Positions 27,516-38,347 are shown, counted from the stretch's first letter. The stretch is DNA of 64,000 nucleotides from Anoplopoma fimbria (GCF_027596085.1 NC_072450.1:7962403-8026402); one strand, 5' to 3'. The notes: a model not told the origin generated them from the sequence alone. Program-made: numbers and translations.

Positions 27516-28065
27516 TGTCACGGATTGTGGTGTGGACCCAAAAGCAGAACGACCAGGAGACAGATAAAGTTCTGGAGCTTTATTCAAAGCTGAGAACACA
27601 GCAGACAGACAGGCAGAATATGACTCACAGAGATAAACAGGCAGGGGATCAGGCAGACAGAAACCAGAGGAACAGAGGTTAAACTCGGAGTCGGGGACAG
27701 AAGGCTGAGTCGTTGACCGGGACAGAGGCAAGGCAAGGCAGGGAAGTCCAGACAGGCAGGCAGGGTCGGCAACGGGAAATCAGTCCACGGGAAATAGCTG
27801 GAAGGTCTGACATAAATGCAACGATCTGGCGGTGAGTGAGTGGATGACCGGGGTTGATATACTGCAGAGTTGATGAGTAGATTGAAGGCAGGTGTGTGGC
27901 TTGGAGCAGGTGAGTATGCTTGGCAGTAATCAGAAAAATACATATTTTTCTCTGTTTCATGCCTTTATGCTCAGATTTGTTCAATGACTGAATTATATGT
28001 GGAATATCAATATCTGCCTCAGCACCTTTATGGCACAGCAAAGCCATAAAAATATGTACATGACA
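27516..28065 (-). repeat. 3' LTR with the outer U3 replaced
   Basis: Matches the 5' LTR from 27516 to about 27933 and again only in the terminal catgaca at 28059-28065. Between these, 27934 to about 28058 is not LTR sequence but a near-copy of host DNA at 31434-31540. The R-start word aacgatctggc (27820-27830) and the TATA-like word are intact. Ends are TG and CA as expected. Confidence 0.9.
27934..28058. repeat. Host-derived segment inside the 3' LTR (copy of 31434-31540)
   Basis: Shares long perfect runs with the sequence flanking the 5' LTR, for example acatatttttctctgtttca, tgcctttatgctcagattt and tatctgcctcagcaccttta. It carries about 16 more bases than the flank in the middle (around gttcaatgactgaattat). 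It replaces about 140 bp of U3 that is present in the 5' LTR at 31229-31368. Confidence 0.88.
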
Positions 28066-29609
28066 GTACCCCCCCCAATGAGAGCCTCCAGGCGAACCAC
28101 CAGGTTTGTCAGGATGGGCCCGATGGAAATCTCGGCAAGTGACGGGTCCAGGATGAGGCGGCATGGGATCCAGGTGCGCTCCTCCGGCCCGTATCCCTCC
28201 CAGTCGACGAGGTACTGGTACCCCCAGCGGCGCACATCCAGTAGCTGCCGGACGGTGAACGCTGGGTGGTCATCCATGATCCGGGCGGGTGGGGGGGGAA
28301 CGGTTGGAGGGCATAAAGGACTGACTGATACCGGTTTCAACTGGGAGACATGGAAGGTGGGGTGGATTCTCATGGACTTGGGTAACTTGAGTTTCACAAC
28401 AGAGGGGTTAATCACACTAACAATCTCAAAGAGACCGATGAATCTGGGTGACAGTTTTCTAGACTCCATTCTTAATGGGATGTCCTTAGCGGACAACCAC
28501 ACTCTCTGACCTGGTTGGTAATTGGGTGCCGGGGTACGGTGGCGCCGGTTGCGGTCAGCGGTGCGGAGGAGAGCAGAGTGAGCATCCTTCCAGATCTTGC
28601 GACACTGGTGGAGATGGGCCTGGATTGAAGGTACAGCAATCTCCTCTTCCTGAGCGGGAAACAAAGGGGGTAGGTAGCCCAACGAAGCCTCAAAGGGTGA
28701 CATACCTGTGGCAGCGCTGGACAGAGAGTTGTGTGCATACTCTATCCATGGTAGTTGGGAGCTCCAGGAAGAGGGGTTTTGGGCGGCGACGCAGCGAAGC
28801 GCGGCCTCCAGGTCTTGGTTGGCCCGCTCTGCCTGACCGTTAGTTTGTGGATGGAAACCCGACGAGAGGCTCACCGAGGCTCCAAGGGCTTGACAGAAGG
28901 CTTTCCATACCTGCGAGATGAACTGGGGCCCCCTGTCCGAAACAATGTCAGAGGGGATTCCGTGGAGGCGGAAGACATGGTGGACCAGTAGCTCGGCCAT
29001 CTCCAAGGCTGTGGGGAGCTGAGGGAGAGCCACAAAGTGAACTGCTTTGGAAAAGCGGTCAACAATGGTTAGTATGGTGGATTTACCTAGGGATGGAGGT
29101 AGCCCTATGACAAAGTCCAGTGCGATGTGAGACCACGGACGGCAGGGAGTCGGCAGGGGGCGAAGCAGGCCGGCAGGGGGTCGGTGGGAGGACTTTCCAC
29201 GAGCACACACCGTGCAGGCGGAAACGAAGGCTCGAGTGTCAGTATCCATGGTGGCCCACCAGAAATGTCTCTTCAGGAGGCACAGGGTGCGACACACGCC
29301 CGGATGGCAGGCAACTCGAGATGTATGTCCCCACTGGAGAACCTGAGAACGAACAGAGTCAGGGACAAAGAGACGATTGGGGGGGCCATTACCTGGGTCT
29401 GGCTGGGAAGCTTGCGCCCTCTTGACCAGGGACTCGATCTCCCAGGTAGCGGCCGCCACCACACAGGAAGACGGGAGGATGGTATCAGGGCTGGTGGGGG
29501 ACTCCTCGGAGGTGAACTGGCGAGAGAGGGCATCCGGTTTAACATTCCTGGAACCAGGCCGGTAGGTGAGTGTGAAGCTGAAGCGACCGAAGAACAGCGC
29601 CCAACGAGC
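27993..29609 (-). pseudogene. pol remnant: integrase with C-terminal chromodomain
   Basis: This frame follows directly, in phase, after the TAG at 29610-29612. From the Met at 29462, numbered 1, it shows an integrase zinc-binding HHCC module (H46, H53, C83, C86) and a catalytic core with D116, D176 and E212. The spacing between the last two is 35 residues, the canonical DD(35)E. A chromodomain-like stretch with [17 protein letters not shown] follows near residues 410-435. Integrase inserts the cDNA copy into the genome; the chromodomain may guide it to modified histones. The last residues come from the host-derived segment in the altered 3' LTR, so the C-terminus is not native. The catalytic residues survive, but the preceding stop and missing upstream domains make it non-functional. 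Confidence 0.9.
28069..28076 (-). other. Polypurine tract of the retrotransposon
   Basis: On the minus strand ATTGGGGGGGGTAC lies directly before TGTCATG, the first bases of the 3' LTR. A purine run at this place primes plus-strand DNA synthesis in LTR elements. Confidence 0.75.
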
Positions 29610-30818
29610 CTAACGAGGGTTAAGGCGTTTAGCAGTCTGGATGTAAGCCAGGTTCTTATGGTCCGTCCATACAATGAATGGCTGTTCCGCTCCCTCTAGC
29701 CAGTGTCTCCATTCCTCCAGGGCGAGTTTTACCACCAACAACTCACGGTTTCCCACATCGTAGTTTCGTTCGGCTGGGGACGGTCGTCGGGAATAGAAAG
29801 CACAGGGGTGGAGTTTCTGGTCGGAGAGGGAGCATTGAGAGAGGACTGCCCCGACCCCAGTGTCAGAGGCATCTACCTCCACGACAAACTGAAAGGAGGG
29901 GTCGGGCTGAACCAGGACCGGTGCGGAGGTGAAACGCCTCTTCAGCTCCGAGAAAGCCTGATTTGCTTCGGGGGTCCAGGAAAAGGGGGTGGCACTGACC
30001 ATGGTTTGAGTGACAGGGGAATGAACAGGACTGATTCTAGCAGGAAGAGGAGAAAGGTGGTGAGGAGTGGGCCGAGATGGTGGGTTGTTAACTCTCTCCC
30101 TACGGCGCTCACGGAACCGGTTATCGATCTTAATGGCGAGGGATATAAGGGAGTCTAGGCTGTTGGTGTCATCCCTAGCGGCTAGCTCGTCCTCAATAGT
30201 TTCACTCAGACCTTTAAAAAAGACCCCCTGGAGGGAGGCGTCATTCCACCCAGAATCTGCTGCGAGGATTCTAAATTCGACCGAAAACTCTGCTACACTA
30301 CGGGTGCTCTGACGAAGGTGTAAGAGCTGTCTGGCTACGTCCTTACCCCGGACGGGGTGGTCGAAAACCTTCCTCATCTCATCAGTGAAGTTGGTGAAGG
30401 AGGATCTAACGGCCAGTTGGCTCTCCCACACTGCTGTGGCCCAGGCTAACACTGTCCCCTTTAGTAAACCTATAACATAAGCTATTTTGGACTTATCTGT
30501 GGTGTAGGTGGAAGGCTGTAATTCAAACGCCAGGGCGCACTGCATCAGAAATGCACGGCACGTTCCCAAGTCCCCCGCATAGCGCTCCGGGGCCGGGACA
30601 TGGGGTTCTCTGGAAGGGGGAGCCAGGGGGGGCTGGAGCCGCTGTGGGGGCTGGTCGGGCTGAACTAAAGGAGCTGGGCTCGAGAAGCTAGCAGTCAGTC
30701 TGTCAACCTGGCTGCCGATCCTGGCCACATGGGGCATGAGGGTTTTGAGGGTTTCCATTATCTCACAGAGGAACTGGTTGTGCTGACCTAGGAGGGAGTC
30801 TGCGTCTGCTGGGTCCAT
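29610..30818 (-). pseudogene. gag fused by deletion to RT tail and RNase H
   Basis: A 402-codon frame starts MDPADAD at 30818, only 18 bases inside the 5' LTR. The first about 275 residues are Gag: coiled N-terminus, then a capsid-like region with [25 protein letters not shown] sequence (the central words are KIAYVIGLL and AWATAVW). Near 29985-30050 the frame passes directly into [11 protein letters not shown], the C-terminal connection of reverse transcriptase, then RNase H ([17 protein letters not shown] and [13 protein letters not shown]). The Gag zinc knuckle, protease and RT active-site region are absent, an in-frame loss. The frame ends at TAG (29612-29610) where related elements read on into integrase. 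Upstream codons from 30920 lie in the LTR and are not counted. Confidence 0.88.
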
Positions 30819-30824
30819 GTCGAG

Positions 30825-30835
30825 GCCAGATCGTT
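30825..30835 (-). other. Primer-binding site, self-priming type
   Basis: On the minus strand AACGATCTGGC lies one base inside the 5' LTR. It is the perfect reverse complement of GCCAGATCGTT in the LTR at 31125-31115. A short PBS complementary to the start of the element's own RNA is the arrangement known for Tf1/sushi elements. No tRNA-complementary PBS starting TGG is visible at the LTR edge. Confidence 0.75.
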
Positions 30836-30836
30836 C

Positions 30837-31375
30837 TGTCACGGATTGTGGTGTGGACCCAAAAGCAGAACGACCACGAGACAGATAAAGTTCTGGAGCT
30901 TTATTCAAAGCTGAGAACACAGCAGACAGACAGGCAGGCTATGACTCACAGAGGGAAACAGGCAGGGGATCAGGCAGACGGAAACCAGAGGAACGGAGGC
31001 TAAACTCGGGGTCAGGGTCGTTGACCGGGGCACAGGCAAGGCAGGGAAGTCCAGACAGGGTCGGCAACGGGAAATCAGTCCACGGGAAATTGCTGGAAGG
31101 TCTGACATAAATGCAACGATCTGGCGGTGAGTGAGTGGATGACCGGGGTTGATATACTGCAGAGTTGATGAGTAGATTGAAGGCAGGTGTGTGGCTTGGA
31201 GCAGGTGAGTATGCTTGGCAGTAATCAGGGAGCTGGGGAGAGTGAGAGGAGTGACACGCCCACCTCACAGACACACACACACAGATAAACAAACAAGGGA
31301 GCACAGGAGACACAAGGGCAAGGGAAAACACATGAAACACAAGGAATAACCAGAGACATGGCCAAGGCCATGACA
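30837..31375 (-). repeat. 5' LTR (539 bp, complete)
   Basis: Starts TGTCATGGCC and ends GTGACA on the minus strand, with terminal TG and CA. It contains a TATA-like TATATC at 31156-31151, the inferred RNA start near 31125 about 30 bases downstream, and an AATAAA polyadenylation signal at 30905-30900. The U3 portion at 31229-31368 is the ancestral state of the part replaced in the 3' LTR. Confidence 0.93.
31151..31156 (-). promoter_or_regulatory. TATA-like box of the 5' LTR
   Basis: TATATC on the minus strand, about 30 bases upstream of GCCAGATCGTT, the word inferred to lie at the 5' end of the RNA. The same arrangement is kept in the 3' LTR. Confidence 0.55.
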
Positions 31376-31380
31376 TAAAT
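31376..31380 (+). repeat. Target-site duplication TAAAT, right copy
   Basis: TAAAT directly follows the LTR end TGACA (31371-31375) and matches 27511-27515. Confidence 0.9.
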
Positions 31381-31433
31381 GGGACATTGACAACTTTAAT
31401 TTTCACTAAAGGGATGATTATGGCTGATTATTA

Positions 31434-31540
31434 AAAAAATACATATTTTTCTCTGTTTCATGCCTTTATGCTCAGATTTCAATGTGGAATATCAATATCT
31501 GCCTCAGCACCTTTATGGCACAGCAAAGCCATAAAATATG
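31434..31540. repeat. Flanking segment copied into the 3' LTR
   Basis: Begins aaaaaaatacatattttt and ends aagccataaaatatg. It lies 59 bp outside the 5' LTR and is nearly identical to 27934-28058, lacking about 16 internal bases. Confidence 0.88.
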
Positions 31541-32740
31541 AGTCAGACATTTTTCAGGTGCCAGTTTGGTACCCGAAATAAAAACCATATGAATTTAAAG
31601 GCACTTAATATTCATTGGTTGGGACAGAGCTGACCAAAGAAATATTTAAATGTACAGCGTCTGCCAATTGACTCATTCAGTAAATGATCCTCCGAGAATT
31701 ATAAGTTTTGAATGTGTTTTGCCTTGCTTACTGACTTTTACGAGAGCCGAATATATAGTTTTTGGCTATTTTAAAGAGAAAATGAGTGAACTAGAGTAGG
31801 GTAGCAGTTTCTGCTTTTATGTCTCTAATGTCACATAATGGAAGAAAATTTGTATCAGATCTTAATGAAGCACAATGGGCTGAAAGTTATCTTTTTTCCT
31901 GCTGTACATATATTTGACAAGAAGTTACGTGTTTGTTTCCAGTCATTTTTTCTCCTTTATTTTAGGTCTATTTGATTGCAAAGGTCTGCCTAACTGCTAC
32001 CACATGTTAAGCCTTTGTACGGCTGTCATTGACTTACTGTGAGTGTGTTGTTTTCCAGACTCTGTGTGTGGTGAAAGTGTATGAGAGAAAGAAAGAGAGA
32101 GAGAAAAAGAGACAAATACATTGTGACGAAGAGAGAGGAATAAAGAAAGAATGTATATGTGTGTCTGGTTACTCAGCTAGGGTCTTTTTCCCAAAAGGGG
32201 AGCGTCATAAATCGCCCTAAATCATTAATGTATCTCCCTCCTTTCAACATCTTAATTACATTATCTGTTGCCTTTTATAAATCTTTAATTCGACAACAGG
32301 GTTACCAAGGTCATTTTGAACAACAGCAATTTAAAAAAATATATATAACAACATAATAACAACAACAGTTAAGAAGCATCTCTCCTTGACATTGACATGA
32401 ATTACGGTCTGAGGCCTTTTCCCATAAGAGGACTCCGTAAATCCGTAAATCTGCCCCAATGACCGGCAGGTGAAATAATAACGCAAATGAGAGGCTCCAG
32501 GAAGGGAAACGTGGAAAATGACCTCAAAGAGAACGTTGAGTGAATAAACTGTGGAATTGTCTACTCATGGTTGAGCTATGCATCACCAACAAAACGAGGC
32601 GCACGCTGATGAGGACTACTCATCGTGATTAGAAACCTCAATCACTCCCTCTTGCTTCCTATTTCTGTCGACCTCTATCAGCTGCTTTGCTTGCCTCTTT
32701 CCATTTCTTAACACACGACCCCTAGACTCTTATATATTTT

Positions 32741-32786
32741 CTTCTTCTTCTTCTTCTTCTTCTTCTTCTTCTTCTTCTTCTTCTTC
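32741..32786. repeat. (CTT)n triplet microsatellite, about 15 units
   Basis: Perfect CTT/GAA repeat of about 46 bp. GAA/TTC tracts can form triplex DNA; no role is implied here. Confidence 0.95.
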
Positions 32787-33463
32787 ACTTTGCTTCAGAT
32801 GGAGGAAGTGGTTTGGGTGCAGACTGTGGCTGGCTGGAACACACTGCTGTGCACTGGGGAAGCCGAAATCTGAGCCCCTGTGCATTAAATGTTCCACTAG
32901 AGCAACAATTTCTGTGAGGGGAAATCATGCGGTGGGCCAGTGTTAAAGGCTCCGAGGGGGGGGCTCAGTCCGGGTAGGAAGGAGAGAGCGAGCTGGGGGT
33001 AGCAATGGGGGGAGCGAACCATGACTCTGAATAAGAACTGGGCCATTCTGGTGGTTGAGCTGGTTTAAGTGCTTGTCATAAAGATTTGGATTAAAATATG
33101 ACCACATACCTTTGTCAAGTATCATCTTCTTCTTTCTCCTCCATCATTATTATCCCTCTGCTGTCAGCTGAGCAGAAAAGCAGAACAATGAAAAAGAAAT
33201 GCAGAAATGAGTTAGAGAGCAGAAATGTATGTGAAGTATATGAGTGTTTCAGGACACAGAAACACAGCACCACCTGTGGACAGGCTTCAATCCAGCACAT
33301 ATTTTGTTGTGTTTAATTTGAGGAGGGCTCGTTGGGGAAGTTGTGTGCTGTAGAGTTGTTGTGAATCACATTACTAGTTTAACAACGGATTTACAGATTT
33401 GTAATTGGGGCTCACCTCAGCTCATAAAAGCAGCTCTGAGTAGTCACCGACTCTGGATTAAAT

Positions 33464-33745
33464 CTACATTACATTACAGTCATTTAGCAGACGCTTTTAT
33501 CCAAAGCGACTTACAATCAGTAGTATATTACATATCATTCACCCATTCACACACTGATGACAGGGCTACCATGCAAGGTGCCACCATCAGACTCTAACTA
33601 ACATTCATGCAACATCCAGTCCACACCAATGGAAAGCCTTCGGGAGCGTCTTGCCGAAGGACACATCGACTGCCGAAGCCGGGTATCGAACCACCGGCCC
33701 TCTGATTGGAGAACTACCTTGCTCTCCACTACGCCACAGCCGCCC
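33464..33745 (-). mobile_element. Full-length tRNA-derived SINE
   Basis: On the minus strand the element starts GGCGGCTGTGGCGTAGTGG with box A TGGCGTAGTGG, then box B GGTTCGATACC about 40 bases on. These are the internal RNA polymerase III promoter elements. The body includes GTGTCCTTCGGCAAGACGC and the element ends with CTTTGGATAAAAGCGTCTGC, TAAATG and ATGTA repeats. Head, body and tail are all present, so it is a near-complete copy, fairly well preserved. The same tail alone occurs at 40749-40809. The tail is probably the part recognised by a partner LINE (inference). Confidence 0.85.
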
Positions 33746-33765
33746 CAATCTAAATAAACTTTTAT

Positions 33766-33925
33766 TGTCACACTAGTCAGCAAACAGTGAAATTGAGCTG
33801 TAGACAGCTACTGTACAACACTGTCAGTTGCTTTGCTCAAGGGCACCTCAGCAATGCCCAGGAGGCAAACTGCCACACTCCAGACTTGGTCCATGTGGTT
33901 TCTGATATGCTGCATGGGATGTTTG
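33766..33925. repeat. Probable dispersed repeat
   Basis: Words such as ttttattgtcacactagtca, gctttgctcaagggcacctc and agcaatgcccaggaggcaaa are frequent in fish repeats. No open frame. Boundaries and class are uncertain. Confidence 0.4.
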
Positions 33926-34286
33926 AGCCCTGTATGTCAGCATTACCTCAAGTTTAAAATGTATTTTACTAAGCTGTTTTTAAATTGCCTATGCAAGCAG
34001 CCTTTAGTCTGCAAGATAAGTCATCCCATTGACTGTTCGTATAATGTGGGATCTGAATGGTGAGTCAGCTGAAGGGCCAAGGCAAGGGTCCATGCTGGAG
34101 CTCCCTGATATTTGATGGTTTATTAGTCATCTTGAGTCCGTGGCACAATGGATGAATACATCAGATTAATCTGTCTAGACTGAATAAATATTGACAGAAT
34201 AATGCTGCTTAGTACTTTACTTAGAGTGAAAATGAATCATGAGCACTGATGTGCACCAACAGGATTAATAAAACAATGAGGGGAAT

Positions 34287-34288
<2 letters not shown>

Positions 34289-34336
<48 letters not shown>
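34289..34336. repeat. (AT)n microsatellite, about 24 units
   Basis: Perfect AT alternation of 48 bp, self-complementary. Confidence 0.95.
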
Positions 34337-34340
<4 letters not shown>

Positions 34341-35062
34341 GAATGTGAGGCCTCTCAGCAGAGGTTCAGGTTTCTAGAAATCCAACTGCACATCTTACTG
34401 CTGCCAATTGTTTTATGAAACGCTGCAATTACAGGGTTTATCAGCTGTGGAGGGCTCACAAGCTGCACTCAAGTGGGTGTAGAAATAAAAGAATAAATAC
34501 TGTTGGATTAGCACATTAAGAAGTTTGACAAGCTCACAAAAACATATACGGTTGGAAGTAGCCTATAGATTAATCTATATAAGCACTTGTATACATTTTT
34601 CCTGCATGTGTACAAGCTACACATTGTGAGGGAGTGAGTTAGAAGGGGCTTCCATCTGCTGTTAATTGCGTAAAATGTGAAGTCAATTATGAAGTGAAGT
34701 CTCCATTTTACACAACATTCATGTTTATCAAAATCGCTGTTGATAATGTCTTGAAGGCAATAAATCATCACGTTGACAAGAAAGAAATGTTTTGACAGCT
34801 ATAATACACAGACAATTAGCAGCTCTCAGTTGTAGCCTTTAGGCCCTGTTTGTCAAACCTCCCTGCGAGGTGGGTGATAAATAGACATAATCTACATAAG
34901 GATTTGGCAACATGACAAACCCATAGTTCAAAGTGTTGCTAAGCATATGTTGAGCCTAACTTGAGAGTTACTAGTCCTGTTAATCTTTTAAAGCTAATTC
35001 AGAAAAGGTTATGAGTCTTGTAGCCTAGTACTTTAACTAAAAAGGGCTAAATTCAAAAGTTC

Positions 35063-35135
35063 TCCCCATGTAAACACTGTTAGCTCTGTCAGCACTGTTG
35101 CCATGGACGTTAGCTGTTAGCTGTTAGCTGCTAAA
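35063..35135 (-). repeat. Dispersed repeat, family X (copy B, fragment)
   Basis: On the minus strand it contains CAACAGTGCTGACAGAG, CTAACAGTGTTTACATGGGG and a triplicated AGCTAAC word. It matches copy C at 56385-56580 in the opposite orientation. The part beyond the GGGG is missing. Confidence 0.55.
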
Positions 35136-37799
35136 TCCAAGAATGGGGTCCTTTTTAGTGATAGGAGAGTTGGCTGGATGCCTCCTTTAACTAGGTAGTT
35201 TGGCAATGTGAGAGACAATGTGGCAGGGGCTAAATCCCCAAACCCCTTTTTAATCTGAAACCCAAATTAAATGGGTATTTAGAAGTATACTCAATCAATC
35301 TTGACATTAAATCGTAAAGTATTTAAATTCTACATATTGTTTATAACTATGCATAGTGACTGTCCTCTGCTGGTTGAAACCCGGCTATTGCAATTAAATG
35401 GTGACGTATGGGAGCCAGCTTTCGTCTAGCCGTTGGCCATTCAATTAACTGTCATATCCTGGCATTGCATGAAACTAATTGAAACAGTAATGGCTTTCTC
35501 TTTAAAGCTGGTGTCTAAAGGGGGCCTTCAGCCTCTCTTATGGTAGTAATGGTTCTGACTCTAGTGGTCCTTCTGATTGCTGTGGATTTTGATACAGACC
35601 TTTACTTATAGCAGACATTTTAACTTGTCACCATAGAAACAGCGCATATGATAAAAAATAAAATGAATGAGGGCTTCTTTCCACTTAGGGAAGGTCCTGG
35701 TAGTATGCTGGTTCACTGGAATAGCTTATTAGGACACCTGCTGTAAAAAAAAAAAAAAAACCATCAATAATGTTATCAATTTCACCTGTAGGGCCTACTT
35801 TTCATAACAAGTCATATTGTCTGCTGTGAAAGAGTTTAATTGTGTTCCATTAGTGTGCAGTGTACTGATTACTGGGCAATTTATACTGTTAGTGCATTAT
35901 TTCTTTCTCCCATGGTGTGTGCAAAGGTTATCATAATTTAATTTGCATTGCTGTGTGATGAAGGGTTTTAGAGTGGTTGACTCTGTGGGGGCTTTTTGCT
36001 TTTGAGGTGTCCGGTTGTAGTTTTAATCTTCTCAGAAGTGTTACAAATATGTCTTACAAAAATCTTGAATTGAGGAAATTTTAAATACATTGGCAATACT
36101 AGATAAACTTCTTGGAGGTATTAATATAATTCACCACAAGATGGCAGCAAAGCATTAAATATGGCGGATTCCCCCAGGTTACCCCAGAGCTGTCAGAGTC
36201 AGAATAATAAACTAGGAAATTAAATTCCTAATGCAAAACAGACTTTCCATAATTCAATGGAACAGAAAGGAGTCATGGATTTAAAACCTACAGCTAAGCC
36301 AGACTGATCTTTATTATATTTTTGACTGCCATTTATGTAGACTTTCTCTATGAATATTTTTTAAAAGTTCTCTCCTCTCACCTATATTTTTCTTTATAGG
36401 CTCATGTTGAGGTCTGGTGGAACATGTGAGGCATGATGGCTCTTCCTGGTCTGCGGGTCCCTGTATTTTCCACCTCCACCCAGTGGATGAGGTCTGTTCC
36501 TCCCACACCTTGATCAATTGGACAGATTAGATACTTCCAACACCCTGAAGAATTGAACCCCAATGGGACAGTGCTATGGCACAACATATGCAGGTTAAAG
36601 AAATGACTAACCAATTTATGTACCCTTAATTTTAATGGGCTTAAATCCCAAACTACTTGAGGTTTTTATGAAAATGCTTTTGATAAAGAAGTGAGTCTAG
36701 GATTGTTAATGCACCCATGAAGCACAACCTGTCATATTACTATTTTAGCTTTGGGACATAAAACATGCCCAATGCCCCAGCTAAGTGCTATTATAGCCCT
36801 ACTTTGGTGGGACAGTATTGTAACCCAGATAGAAGACCCACAGCCATGCACACAGACAAAGGAAATGCTATTGTTCTTGACAGGAAATGCTGAGAGTGGA
36901 GCCTCAAATGATACTCCTGAAAGACCTGAGATTGAAGAGCGAAGTTACAACTCAATGACAATATAAAACCCCAGTAAGACAAAAAAACATAATGCTCAGC
37001 CTGTCATTCAGTATGGATCTCTTCTGTCTTAGTGACCTTTAATCCAGTACACGCACACACACACACACACACGTATGCAGATGCACAAAACAAAGCCAGT
37101 ATTGTGGGTTTCAGCCACTAGAGAAGAGTCTCACACAGCTATGGGAAGTTAAGCCATGGTAACTGAGTTGGAATCTTGGCTTTATCTAGTGTCCCACTAT
37201 TTCCCACAATTAGTATGACAAAGATGTGTTACTCCTTGAGTTTGGTTGGGCGCCTTTGTGCTTCTGTGCTCGTGTGGGATTAATGAATTAATTTGGATTC
37301 AAGACTTAAATCAACATTTGAATTTAAGATTAGAAAGTAAATAGTTTGGACATTCTATCTATCAGGCAAATGTGTGCAAAATCAAATCAAACTGGTTCAT
37401 TGCAATTGATTGTGTTCCCGTCAGACAAAACTAATTTGTGTAATGCAACTGATTTAATCAAAATTCTAATTCCAATGACACTGGTAGCATTGATTTAAAC
37501 AGCAGAATGTGGTAGAATTGTATCACAATCATAATATTAAAATTTGATTCCACTGAAATCGATCAATATTATTGAATGATTGCCCTAGTTCACTGTTAGA
37601 TTAAAGGATACGTGCAGGGATTGGGTGAAGGGTAAGGAGATAAACATAGTCAAAATACTCATAAGTAGAGCTTTACAACTTTGAATGTATATGTGTATTC
37701 TTTTATATCCATGTTTATGTGCCTACGTCTCTATCATGTTTTCACTTGTAGAAATAACTAGATTCAGTGTAGTCTGGACTGCAAAAATCTAAAACGTTC

Positions 37800-38309
37800 T
37801 TGCCTCCTCCCATCAATGCCTCTGTCACTCACACACCCACGGACACGGACACACATTTATGCACACCAGATGACGTGCAGCTAGCTCCTTGCCCAAGTAG
37901 CAGACTGCGACACGGCGTCCAACTCCCTCCCTCCCTCCCTCTGTTTCTGTTTCTGCAGTCCTCTCCTCTCCTGTCCCAGGCAGCACTGCTCCCGCCTCCT
38001 CCTGCAGCCCTGCCTGACTGCTCATCAATAAGCTGTATTAGCCCATCACTAATCATACTGTGAGAGACGGGAGAGGAAGAGAGAGCAGGGCAGCCAGACT
38101 TTGTGTGCATCGTTAGTGTGTGTGTGTGTGCCGTTAGGGAGGGAGGGAGGGAGGGAGGGGTGTATCCTAGTGGGGAGCTTTTCCCTGTTGTAGTAACCAA
38201 CCGCACGCCGGCTGCCAGCCATTACTTCACTGCAGCAGCAATCAGCCCTTTCGTACATAGTGAGCCAGACACACTAACCTGTCTGTCCCCTCCTCTTTTC
38301 TCTCTCCCT

Positions 38310-38347
<38 letters not shown>

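Larger units (their letters stand above)
27516..31375 (-). mobile_element. Ty3/gypsy chromovirus-like LTR retrotransposon, internally deleted
   Basis: A 3.86-kb element, read on the minus strand: 5' LTR, self-priming site, gag, C-terminal RT/RNase H remnant, integrase with chromodomain, polypurine tract, 3' LTR. The start MDPADAD of Gag, the chromodomain after integrase and the inferred self-priming place it in the Tf1/sushi-type chromovirus group found in fish. The flanking TAAAT duplication shows one insertion event. It cannot move by itself: zinc knuckle, protease and the catalytic reverse transcriptase are missing, and a TAG interrupts the remaining frame. The two LTRs differ by about a dozen substitutions and three short indels over roughly 400 shared bases (counted by eye), so the insertion is not recent. 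It is GC-richer than its surroundings. Confidence 0.95.
31381..37799. other. Intergenic DNA between the retrotransposon and the coro2b 5' region
   Basis: No supported gene. It holds the donor-like flank 31434-31540, a (CTT)n tract at 32741-32786, a SINE at 33464-33745, another repeat at 33766-33925, an (AT)n tract at 34289-34336, a family X fragment at 35063-35135, an A17 run at 35744-35760 and a short (CA)n at about 37052-37072. The remainder is AT-rich without recognisable content. Confidence 0.6.

Noticed and set aside
27997..30312. Several plus-strand open frames of 80-190 codons across the retrotransposon
   Set aside because: They are shadows of the GC-rich gag-pol coding strand on the opposite strand. 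The minus-strand readings carry clear integrase, RNase H and Gag motifs.
33680..33745. Functional tRNA gene on the minus strand
   Set aside because: Box A and box B are present, but the sequence continues as a SINE body and tail and no convincing cloverleaf can be drawn.
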